The position numbers and the translations under genes are program-made. The notes under the pieces were generated by a model that saw only the letters and a program-made list of their open reading frames with translations, ran no database searches and was not told the origin of the DNA. This document shows, in pieces, positions 25,157 to 30,474 of a DNA stretch of 38,502 bases. This DNA is from an uncultured Spartobacteria bacterium (GTDB taxonomy: Bacteria; Verrucomicrobiota; Verrucomicrobiae; Chthoniobacterales; UBA6821): positions 1-38,502 of the forward strand of contig CAIXGT010000256.1 of assembly GCA_903919105.1 (NCBI GenBank), in the 5' to 3' direction. Numbering within the stretch: the first letter of the stretch is position 1; the number at the start of each line of letters is the position of its first letter.

Positions 25157-25392
25157 GCGGCGGACCTCACGGGCTTGGAGAGTTCGACGGCCCGCTGCCA
25201 TCCCTTGGCGGCGAAGGCGGCCACAAAAGAGGAGGCAAGCGCCCCCCAGAAAGCGGCGCAGTCAAACCTTGTGATCACCCCGATCACGGCGCAGAGGCAG
25301 AGCACGGTGACCGTCTCCAGAAAGCCGAACCTCATTGAAGAGGCGGCATCGGTCTCGGTGACCAAGCGGGTGAGGGTGAGTCGCTCCGTCAT
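25153..25392 (-). CDS. Holin candidate
   Basis: 79 residues from ATG 25392, overlapping the upstream stop. Two hydrophobic stretches (VTVLCLCAVIGVITRF; AFWGALASSFVAAFAA) separated by a short turn, then a basic C-terminus (GWQRAVELSKPVRSAA), give a class II holin shape. Its position between the spanin candidate and the wall enzyme supports the call. An upstream extension of the frame is Arg-rich out-of-frame sequence and was not used. Confidence 0.6.
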   Translation of the reverse strand: MTERLTLTRLVTETDAASSMRFGFLETVTVLCLCAVIGVITRFDCAAFWGALASSFVAAFAAKGWQRAVELSKPVRSAA

Positions 25393-25922
25393 GGGATCTT
25401 GGCGGAGAGGGTGGCGGCGGTGGCAGCCAGGCGGCTGCCGTACTTGAGGACGATGAAGGCCCCGATTGCTCCGATCACGCCGAGGGCGATCAGACGCCAC
25501 TTCCAGACGAGGCCGACGGACTTCTCATACTTTGGTTCCAAGTAGTCGAGGCGTGCCGTGGTCGTGTTGAGCGTCGCCGTCTGGTTGGTGACGGCCAAGG
25601 CGTAGGTGACGAGATTGGTCTGGGTCGCGGCCGCATTGCTCTGAGCGGCGGCGGCATGCTCGCCTGCAAGGGCGAGAGCGTTGGTCAATTCGACAAAGCT
25701 CGCGCGCTGAGCTGCCGGAATGATGGAGCTGATATGCGAGGCGCTCTGCTCCGCCCTCTTGATCGCCTCCTTGGTCGTGCAGATCTCCAAACCGGTGGAG
25801 GAGAGAGCCACTGCCACCGCCGATGCCGACGGTGCCGTAAAGGCCGCAGGCGCCGGATGGGCGCATCCGGTGATCAGGAGAGTGGCGGCGGTGACCGTGA
25901 GGGCAAGTCCGGTCACCGCCAT
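25389..25922 (-). CDS. Candidate unimolecular spanin (lipoprotein with C-terminal membrane segment)
   Basis: 177 residues from ATG 25922. A signal sequence (MAVTGLALTVTAATLLITGC) ends in a lipobox with Cys20; a long Ala/Thr/Gln-rich helical middle (about 50-135) follows; then a membrane segment (RLIALGVIGAIGAFIVL, about 143-159) and a short basic tail. Lipid anchor at one end and inner-membrane helix at the other is the architecture of T1 gp11-type u-spanins, which fuse outer and inner membranes at lysis. The frame is open back to 26102, but that part encodes a terminator hairpin, so it is not coding. First gene of the lysis/late transcript. Confidence 0.65.
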   Translation of the reverse strand: MAVTGLALTVTAATLLITGCAHPAPAAFTAPSASAVAVALSSTGLEICTTKEAIKRAEQSASHISSIIPAAQRASFVELTNALALAGEHAAAAQSNAAATQTNLVTYALAVTNQTATLNTTTARLDYLEPKYEKSVGLVWKWRLIALGVIGAIGAFIVLKYGSRLAATAATLSAKIP

Positions 25923-25940
25923 GCGGGTACATGCCGCATG
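25920..25940 (-). promoter_or_regulatory. Inverted repeat at the start of the lysis operon
   Basis: CATGCGG (25920-25926) and CCGCATG (25934-25940) are perfect 7-bp arms around a 7-base spacer. The left arm contains the spanin start codon, so an mRNA hairpin would hide the ATG; it could equally be a DNA operator. Confidence 0.4.
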
Positions 25941-25952
25941 AGAAAAAAGAGA

Positions 25953-26003
25953 TGCCAGCACCCGATGAGTTCCCCCGAACGCACGTGTGTCCGGATGCTG
26001 GCA
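25953..26003 (-). promoter_or_regulatory. Distant inverted repeat, candidate late-promoter activator sites
   Basis: TGCCAGCA (25953-25960) and TGCTGGCA (25996-26003) are perfect 8-bp inverted arms 35 bases apart, between the terminator at 26038-26066 and the first lysis gene. Phage late promoters must start here or further left. No clear -35/-10 pair is visible, so an activator-dependent promoter is plausible. Confidence 0.35.
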
Positions 26004-26037
26004 AGAGGAAGCGTCGCCCGTTGCCAGTGGGAGACGC

Positions 26038-26066
26038 AAAAACGAAAAACCCTCCGCAAGGCGGGG
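26038..26066 (-). terminator. Intrinsic terminator of the immunity operon
   Basis: In the minus direction the strand reads CCCCGC, CTT loop, GCGGAGGG and then TTTTTCGTTTTT: a GC-rich stem (one bulge) with two T-runs. It lies between the immunity genes (26203-28049) and the lysis/late genes, insulating the late operon from the lysogenic transcript. Confidence 0.7.
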
Positions 26067-26080
26067 CTCAAGGCTTGAGC
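26066..26080. repeat. Perfect 15-bp palindrome
   Basis: GCTCAAG and CTTGAGC flank a single G. It adjoins the terminator at its upstream side. It may extend the terminator structure or be a protein site; a similar 7-1-7 palindrome of different sequence occurs at 38206-38220. Confidence 0.4.
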
Positions 26081-26174
26081 GATTCGGGGACTCGTTGATC
26101 ACGAGACCACCGTGATCGAACTACAAAAAAGACGTTAGCCACCCATGGAAAGGATGGAATCTATTGAAGGAAAT

Positions 26175-26192
26175 CACGCCTAAAAGGGCGTG
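26175..26192 (-). terminator. Hairpin after the immunity membrane-protein gene
   Basis: CACGCC (26175-26180) and GGCGTG (26187-26192) form a 6-bp stem with a 6-base loop, 10 bases past the stop of the 26203-26580 gene. A short ATTTCCTT follows in the minus direction, a weak terminator signal. The stretch 25923-26202 holds only this hairpin, the terminator and the inverted repeats; I see no gene there. Confidence 0.4.
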
Positions 26193-26202
26193 TTTCGGAA
26201 GG

Positions 26203-26580
26203 TCAACCCTTCTTTGGGTAGAGATGTTCGACGATGAAGCGCACCAGAAAATAAGTCTGCACCAGCGTCCCGTTGAGGAAAATGCCGAATGCCCATTGAT
26301 CGAGCTTGAAACCCCAGACATGGAATCCTTGCAACAGCATCAAGACAAACACACCGACAATTTGCCACTTCAGGATTTTGAAAATAGAGATGTGAGTCTG
26401 ACCCTTTAATGCACGGTCATTCTCTCGATCTTTCCTAACCTGCTCCTCAGCTTCTTCTTCGGCCCCTCCCGTCAGATTGACACTGGGAAGCACATCGATT
26501 TCTTCCCTGCGCCTGACAAGCTCCAGTGCCTCCGGTTTATCCCGCGTCAGCGATTCCAATTCATCGCCTGGCGCGGACAT
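26203..26580 (-). CDS. Two-segment membrane protein in the immunity operon
   Basis: 125 residues. The N-terminal 65 residues are charged and cytoplasmic (EEEAEEQVRKDRENDRALKG). Two hydrophobic segments follow (WQIVGVFVLMLLQGFHVW; FGIFLNGTLVQTYFLVRFIV) and a basic end (YPKKG). No family recognised. It starts 3 bases after the metallopeptidase stop, so the two are co-expressed. Superinfection exclusion is a reasonable guess for a membrane protein made from a prophage, but nothing in the sequence shows it. Confidence 0.65.
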   Translation of the reverse strand: MSAPGDELESLTRDKPEALELVRRREEIDVLPSVNLTGGAEEEAEEQVRKDRENDRALKGQTHISIFKILKWQIVGVFVLMLLQGFHVWGFKLDQWAFGIFLNGTLVQTYFLVRFIVEHLYPKKG

Positions 26581-26583
26581 GGT

Positions 26584-27075
26584 CTAGGGAATCCTTAGTT
26601 CTTTGGCTCGGCGCGCGATTGCATCCTGATGGACGGCAAATTTCACAGACATGCTGGGGATGTCGGCTTTGTAGTGGATCCAATACCGAAGAAATGGAAC
26701 GACAGGCATGAGAAGCTCCGCTGCAAATAGGTTGGCCTCCACTTCCTTTTCATCTGTCGGATCGTTGATCGTCTTTCGATAATCCACAAAGCTCTGCCCC
26801 TTGTGCAGCACGATGTGGCCAATTTCATGGGCCAAGGTAAAGCGTTGACGCCTGGCGGTCTCCTGACTGTTCAGGGAAATGACTTTTCGTTCGTGATCCA
26901 CGATGCCAGAAACTTCTTTGAGAGCCTCGTCGGGGACGAACAACGTAATTTTGTATCCGAGTTGCTCAGCAATTTTCTCCGTGGGAACCGGGAGGCTGTT
27001 GTCGTAGTCGTTGTCTGCTAGTAGGTCTTCCGCTTTTCTTTGAATATTACGGGATGTGTGAGCGGCAAGGATCAT
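26584..27075 (-). CDS. ImmA/IrrE-type metallopeptidase
   Basis: 163 residues. HEIGH at 83-87 is the zinc-binding HExxH motif within LAHEIGHIVLH, and EVEANLFAAELLMP (111-124) supplies the third ligand and the family signature. Members such as ImmA of ICEBs1 cleave a cognate repressor and relieve immunity; others act as toxins or stress switches. No XRE-type repressor is fused or adjacent here, so its target might be one of the two ribbon-helix-helix proteins. Its own leader (27076-27110) has TATATT but no clear -35. Confidence 0.8.
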   Translation of the reverse strand: MILAAHTSRNIQRKAEDLLADNDYDNSLPVPTEKIAEQLGYKITLFVPDEALKEVSGIVDHERKVISLNSQETARRQRFTLAHEIGHIVLHKGQSFVDYRKTINDPTDEKEVEANLFAAELLMPVVPFLRYWIHYKADIPSMSVKFAVHQDAIARRAKELRIP

Positions 27076-27191
27076 AGTGGTGCGGGGACAAAGGAATATA
27101 CCCCATATTGACCCTCTTTGGGGAAGAAAAAAGGGGTGCCAATGAGTTTCCTCAAGCGTGGTCGATCGTGGGTCCCATGATTTCAGGAAAA

Positions 27192-27204
27192 TCCCTTTGA
27201 AGGG
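27192..27204 (-). terminator. Weak hairpin after exported-protein gene
   Basis: CCCT/AGGG arms with a short loop directly follow the stop at 27205 and are followed by ATTTTCC on the minus strand. The stem is short. The remaining bases up to 27075 hold no gene and would contain the promoter of the metallopeptidase gene. Confidence 0.3.
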
Positions 27205-27771
27205 CTATTTTTTCTGAGAAGCAGAGATGCCACTAGCTGATGCCTGCTCATCAGAACTGACAAGAGTTCCTCGGGCACCCTCTATCACTTCATGAACATC
27301 CAAATCGAGAAGAGCATTTTTTTTGCCCATGATTAACTGAAACGCTCTTTCGGAGGTGTTGGCAAAAAGAAGAAATGGAACACCACTATTCTTATCATCA
27401 ATAGTTCTTCCGGTTGGAAAGATAGATCCTCTGAAAGGTTGGTTTTGTGCGCCATGAGGAGCATCTGCAAGAAAAATTGTTAGGACAGTGGGATGAAAAC
27501 TCACTCTTTGACCATTTACTGGCCATGAAACTTTAGAGAGTGAGATGAACGATCCCCTGAGTAATTCCCTCCTACAGTACACTTGGTCGGAATGGAAATA
27601 ATCGTATTGACCATCTACTTGAATTCCCAAATCGGTCAAAAGTTGAATGTTCTGTTTGTCAGTGTTTGAAAGTTCAGTTTCAGGATCCGGGGTGACAATC
27701 GCAGGCGCAGTCTGGGCTCTAAGACTGAATGCCGCCGTGATGAACAAAATGCAGGCTAGGTACTTTTTCAT
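27205..27771 (-). CDS. Exported protein of unknown function (possible moron)
   Basis: 188 residues. A clear signal peptide (MKKYLACILFITAAFSLRAQ) with a probable cleavage after the Ala-rich end leads to a mature protein of about 165 residues, with TVLTIFLADAPHGAQNQPF and a Ser/Ala tail (ASASGISASQKK). No family recognised. The ATG overlaps the stop of the ribbon-helix-helix gene, so it belongs to the lysogenic transcript. Expression from the prophage would place it in the envelope; lysogenic conversion or exclusion is inferred only. Confidence 0.7.
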   Translation of the reverse strand: MKKYLACILFITAAFSLRAQTAPAIVTPDPETELSNTDKQNIQLLTDLGIQVDGQYDYFHSDQVYCRRELLRGSFISLSKVSWPVNGQRVSFHPTVLTIFLADAPHGAQNQPFRGSIFPTGRTIDDKNSGVPFLLFANTSERAFQLIMGKKNALLDLDVHEVIEGARGTLVSSDEQASASGISASQKK

Positions 27772-28049
27772 TTTTTCTTAGTTTTCTTCTTGGGGGATTT
27801 TTTTCCCGCCTTGGCAGTAGGGACAACCCTCGGAGGCGGGGCCGAGGGTGAAGAAGAAAGTTGCGTGATCGTGTTGCCGTGCCCCGATTGTTCAGCCACT
27901 ACGCTGAATGCACCTCCCATGCCTTGCAGTTCGCGCCTCAGCGCATGGACGATGTACTCGGAACGCTTCATCCCAAGCTCTTCTGCTCGGGCGTCTATTC
28001 GGACAAGAAATTCTTCCTGGACTGAGAATGCACAAGGGATGCGAGCCAT
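27768..28049 (-). CDS. Ribbon-helix-helix regulator with Lys-rich tail (repressor candidate)
   Basis: 93 residues. IPCAFSVQEEFLVRIDARA, then ELGMKRSEYIVHALRREL gives the beta-strand, helix, turn, helix pattern of Arc/MetJ-type proteins (residues 4-40). The C-terminus is a poly-basic stretch (GKKSPKKKTKKK). It is the first gene of the leftward operon, facing a rightward gene of the same fold across a 90-base region with two inverted repeats. It is the best candidate for the lysogeny repressor; no HTH-type c repressor is present in the window. Confidence 0.7.
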   Translation of the reverse strand: MARIPCAFSVQEEFLVRIDARAEELGMKRSEYIVHALRRELQGMGGAFSVVAEQSGHGNTITQLSSSPSAPPPRVVPTAKAGKKSPKKKTKKK

Positions 28050-28054
28050 GTTCT

Positions 28055-28071
28055 AAATGTACAAAACATTT
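28055..28071 (-). promoter_or_regulatory. Operator-like inverted repeat at leftward operon
   Basis: AAATGT (28055-28060) and ACATTT (28066-28071), separated by 5 bases, lie 5 bases upstream of the leftward ribbon-helix-helix gene. Arc-type dimers bind such paired sites. Confidence 0.5.
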
Positions 28072-28105
28072 GCACGCTGTCACACCGCAAAAGATTTTTC
28101 TTGCC

Positions 28106-28124
28106 TGTATAAAGAATTTATACA
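28106..28124 (+). promoter_or_regulatory. Operator-like 19-bp palindrome at early operon
   Basis: TGTATAAA (28106-28113) and TTTATACA (28117-28124) are perfect 8-bp arms with a GAA spacer, 15 bases before the early ATG. It overlaps the AT-rich region where an early promoter would lie (TATACA, TAATAC are possible -10 boxes). A repressor bound here would block early transcription. Confidence 0.6.
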
Positions 28125-28139
28125 ATTTAATACACAACG

Positions 28140-28319
28140 ATGAAAACGTGCGAAATGAAACGCCTCAAGCAGAAGGGAGTGACTGTCTCCTTCCGTTGCC
28201 CCGAGGACCTCTACGAACGCGTGGAGCAACACCTTCAGCGAGAGGATACGGATTTTTCCAAACTCGTCCGGCGTGCTCTCAAACGGGAGCTAGGTACCGG
28301 AGATCAACAGCCATCCTAA
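28140..28319 (+). CDS. Small ribbon-helix-helix protein, first early gene
   Basis: 59 residues. GVTVSFRCPEDLYERVEQHL, then DTDFSKLVRRALKRELG gives the strand-helix-helix pattern of CopG/Arc proteins. It is the first rightward gene after the palindromes and would be the ner/cro-like counterpart of the leftward regulator. The stop is followed after 4 bases by the next ATG. It is likely to shut down the immunity operon after induction. Confidence 0.7.
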   Translation: MKTCEMKRLKQKGVTVSFRCPEDLYERVEQHLQREDTDFSKLVRRALKRELGTGDQQPS

Positions 28320-28323
28320 CGCC

Positions 28324-28587
28324 ATGACCGTCAAGACGCCAGTCAAGCCAGCCGGTACTCCTCCGCAGCCGGAGTTCGATTACCAGAATCATCTTCCTCA
28401 AGGGCAGGAGATCTTCTCGGTCCGAGAGCTGGCGATCTGGTTCCGCACGAGCATCCAGCACTGGCTCAACCTCATCGACTCCGGAGAGATCAAGGCACTC
28501 GACCTGAGCTCTCCGACGGCCAGCCGCTTCATGACCCGCATCCCACGCGCCGAGATCGTCCGCTTCCTCAACTCACGCCTCCGCTAA
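28324..28587 (+). CDS. Small helix-turn-helix protein
   Basis: 87 residues. After a Pro-rich start, FSVRELAIWFRTSIQHWLNLIDSG and a C-terminal helix (RAEIVRFLNSRL) fit a MerR/excisionase-like winged helix that reads one DNA site. No effector domain follows. It probably acts in early regulation or as an accessory factor for transposition. The transcript is shared with the previous gene. Confidence 0.55.
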   Translation: MTVKTPVKPAGTPPQPEFDYQNHLPQGQEIFSVRELAIWFRTSIQHWLNLIDSGEIKALDLSSPTASRFMTRIPRAEIVRFLNSRLR

Positions 28588-28608
28588 TCACAACAACCCC
28601 GAACGACC

Positions 28609-28758
28609 ATGTATCCGACCGACCTCATCCTCGACTGGAGACGCGCAAAGCTCGAGCAGCAGTGGCGCGAGTTCACGATCGCCTGCCTGATCCTCGCCGC
28701 CGAGGTGGCGATCCTCGCCGCCCTCGTAGCCTCCCAGGCCTACCCCGCCCACTCCTAA
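28609..28758 (+). CDS. Small single-pass membrane protein
   Basis: 49 residues starting MYPTDLILDWRRAKLEQQW, followed by one hydrophobic helix (FTIACLILAAEVAILAALVA) and a short tail. A CCCCGAAC leader ends 4 bases before the ATG. GC-rich codons fit the neighbours. No family recognised. Confidence 0.5.
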   Translation: MYPTDLILDWRRAKLEQQWREFTIACLILAAEVAILAALVASQAYPAHS

Positions 28759-28801
28759 CCCTCAACCCCAACCCAACCCACCAACACCCCGAACGCAACC
28801 G

Positions 28802-28903
28802 ATGAGCAACACGCAGTCAGCACCACAAAGCAGCCAGGAATCTCCAGAGGAGTGGCTTGACCGAGTCTTCACCGAAACCTGCCCCAAGTCTCAGCAGTCC
28901 TAA
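28802..28903 (+). CDS. Very short early ORF
   Basis: 33 residues (MSNTQSAPQSSQESPEEW and so on), hydrophilic, ending in Ser. It is preceded by a CCCCGAAC leader 7 bases from the ATG, as in neighbouring early genes. That leader is the main support. The coding nature is uncertain. Confidence 0.35.
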   Translation: MSNTQSAPQSSQESPEEWLDRVFTETCPKSQQS

Positions 28904-28905
28904 CC

Positions 28906-28925
28906 AAAACCACACCCCGAACCAT
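28906..28925 (+). promoter_or_regulatory. Repeated early leader element, copy A
   Basis: A 20-base sequence with core CACACCCCGAACC ends directly before the ATG at 28926 and is identical to 29369-29388 before the next gene. The core CCCCGAAC also precedes the genes at 28609 (core 28597-28604), 28802 (28787-28794) and 32414 (32400-32407). None of these genes has a Shine-Dalgarno. Confidence 0.6.
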
Positions 28926-29327
28926 ATGACACCAAAACTATCAGATATCGAAACTGTCCGTGCGCTCTGCGAATTAGGAGCCGCTATGGAGATGGAAGCT
29001 CTCAGACCATTCGCTGAGCGCGAATCGGCCCGTCAACATTCCATGCGTGGATCAACAGCCACTCTAGAGCCGGATCTCGCGGGGGATCCTGCACGGGAGC
29101 CAATGCCATCAGTGAGGCAAGCTGGGCTGCTTTCCCCAGACGCAGACCAAGCTGCCAGCGCAGATCGGGAGTCAACTGCGGCCACCGTCCGGTCGCAATC
29201 CACTCCCTGCATGCTCTGTCGCCTTCGCGTCCTCGCTCTTGAAGCCATACGGCGATCTGCGATCGCGGGATCTCTGGCGCGTCTTCTCCCGTGGAGAGGG
29301 AAGTCAGCCACCGCTGCAACTCACTAG
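28926..29327 (+). CDS. Doubtful early ORF (competes with antisense gene)
   Basis: 133 residues from ATG 28926 (MTPKLSDIETVRALCELGAA). The first 40 residues look like normal protein and the start is preceded by the repeated leader. The rest is Arg/Ser/Ala-rich and looks like the shadow of the opposite-strand gene at 29002-29352. It may be real only at its start, or may be truncated by the insertion of the antisense gene. Confidence 0.3.
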   Translation: MTPKLSDIETVRALCELGAAMEMEALRPFAERESARQHSMRGSTATLEPDLAGDPAREPMPSVRQAGLLSPDADQAASADRESTAATVRSQSTPCMLCRLRVLALEAIRRSAIAGSLARLLPWRGKSATAATH

Positions 29328-29352
29328 AGAGATCAATCCAGAAGGTATTCAT
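29002..29352 (-). CDS. Antisense gene within the early operon, unknown protein
   Basis: 116 residues from ATG 29352, with GGAG 7 bases upstream. The sequence has a globular look: MNTFWIDLSSELQRWL, IPRSQIAVWLQERGREG, DLRWQLGLRLGKAAQL, with Trp and Leu at heptad-like positions. A longer frame (to 29460) would overlap the next early gene. It is the only minus-strand gene among the early genes and is oriented against them. No family recognised. It could be expressed in lysogens, or its transcript could act as antisense on the early mRNA. Confidence 0.45.
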   Translation of the reverse strand: MNTFWIDLSSELQRWLTSLSTGEDAPEIPRSQIAVWLQERGREGDRACREWIATGRWPQLTPDLRWQLGLRLGKAAQLASLMALAPVQDPPRDPALEWLLIHAWNVDGPIRAQRMV

Positions 29353-29368
29353 CCCATCACTCCAACCG

Positions 29369-29388
29369 AAAACCACACCCCGAACCAT
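29369..29388 (+). promoter_or_regulatory. Repeated early leader element, copy B
   Basis: The same 20-base leader as at 28906-28925, here ending in the ATG of the 29387 gene. The spacing from the core to the ATG is 1 base here and 3 in copy A, so it is not a fixed-distance Shine-Dalgarno. Confidence 0.6.
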
Positions 29389-30190
29389 GAAAAAAACCAT
29401 CACCACTTTGGCCGCTCCCGGCGGCGTAGCAAGCGACACGCCTACTCCGGCATCCTCCACCCTCGTCGCACCGGGAAACCTTCACGACGCTGAGCAGGGT
29501 GCCGAGTTCGGCACTCAGCTCACTGAGCAATACCGCCTAGCGGTGGGTGGCATGACTCAGGTTCTCCGATTCGGAGCCATGATGATGTTCCTCCGGCAGA
29601 ACATCGACTCCACGCGTGGAGTCGATCGCTCAGCGAAGCAAGGAGCCAAGTATCAGGCAGATACCGGAATCAAGGCCTGGCTGAAGGTTTTTGCTCCCGA
29701 GGTGAAGGAGTCCACCGCCTACCGCTTTCTCCATGTGGCTGAGGCGGTTGCTAAGGAATTCCAACTTCCTGCCAAGGTTTCCTTCATCGAACTTGCCACC
29801 ACCCAGGCCGACCAGCTCAGCGATAAGCTGCGGGGTAAACAGGAGAAACTCTGGGAATTTGTCAACGGAACTTCGCAGCGCAGCTGGCTCGACCGCTTCT
29901 CCCCGCCGAAGCCGGTGGGAGGCAATCAACGGGTTCCCTCAGACTCGCCCCTCGCCGCCGTCCTCAACAAGTCCCCGGAGGAGGCCGAGGAGATGCGCCG
30001 CCAGGAGGTCCTCCGCACGATGACGACTCTCCTCGCCCACAAGGAGCATGCCGACTGGCACACGCTCAAGGACGAGGAGATCCGCCTCGCCGTCGATCTC
30101 CTCGGCTCACTCACCAAGGACATGCGCGACTGGATCGCCCTCCCGCGCTCCGAGCGCATCGGCAAGAAGCTCCGCGCCATCTCCAAGTAA
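29387..30190 (+). CDS. Early DNA-associated protein of unknown function
   Basis: 267 residues from ATG 29387, directly behind the leader element; the frame extends upstream to 29291 but the first 32 residues there are unlike the rest. The N-terminus is disordered (Thr/Pro/Ala-rich). Then GTQLTEQYRLAVGGMTQVL, a region with AWLKVFAPEVKESTAYRFL that looks like a helix-turn-helix, and a charged helical C-terminus (SPEEAEEMRRQEVLRTM). The FAPEVKESTAYRFLH pattern is seen in phage DUF3102-like DNA-binding proteins, but that match is tentative. Directly upstream of the transposase genes, a role in transposition or replication is inferred. Confidence 0.55.
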   Translation: MKKTITTLAAPGGVASDTPTPASSTLVAPGNLHDAEQGAEFGTQLTEQYRLAVGGMTQVLRFGAMMMFLRQNIDSTRGVDRSAKQGAKYQADTGIKAWLKVFAPEVKESTAYRFLHVAEAVAKEFQLPAKVSFIELATTQADQLSDKLRGKQEKLWEFVNGTSQRSWLDRFSPPKPVGGNQRVPSDSPLAAVLNKSPEEAEEMRRQEVLRTMTTLLAHKEHADWHTLKDEEIRLAVDLLGSLTKDMRDWIALPRSERIGKKLRAISK

Positions 30191-30196
30191 CAACCT

Positions 30197-30469
30197 ATGA
30201 ACGCCGTCCCCAGCAACCTCGTCTACATCGCACGCGCCCAGCGCGTGTCAGTCGGCATCCGACCCGATGGCTCCAAGGAGTATGTCGAGGTCTGGGGATG
30301 CGCGGTTCATGTGCATGGCTCGGCCGTCTCCTTCGGTCTGCTCCGCTCCGGCCTCTATCTCCACCACCCCCCTTCGCTGGAAGTCATCTGGGAGACCCTT
30401 TCCGGCTCCGGAGAGCCGATGTGCCTGAAGCCGATCAACTCCGTTTTCCCAGCCGCAGCCTCTTTCTAA
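30197..30469 (+). CDS. Small early protein
   Basis: 90 residues, beta-rich (SVGIRPDGSKEYVEVWGCAV), with no known motif. It starts 6 bases after the previous stop and ends 5 bases before the transposase start. Codon use is like its neighbours. No function can be assigned. Confidence 0.55.
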   Translation: MNAVPSNLVYIARAQRVSVGIRPDGSKEYVEVWGCAVHVHGSAVSFGLLRSGLYLHHPPSLEVIWETLSGSGEPMCLKPINSVFPAAASF

Positions 30470-30474
30470 CCGCT

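Noticed and set aside
25923..26102. N-terminal extension of the spanin to 26102
   Set aside because: The region encodes an intrinsic terminator hairpin, and the internal start gives a proper lipoprotein signal.
30298..30474. N-terminal extension of the transposase to 30298
   Set aside because: It overlaps the preceding 90-residue gene in another frame and is Pro/Arg-rich.
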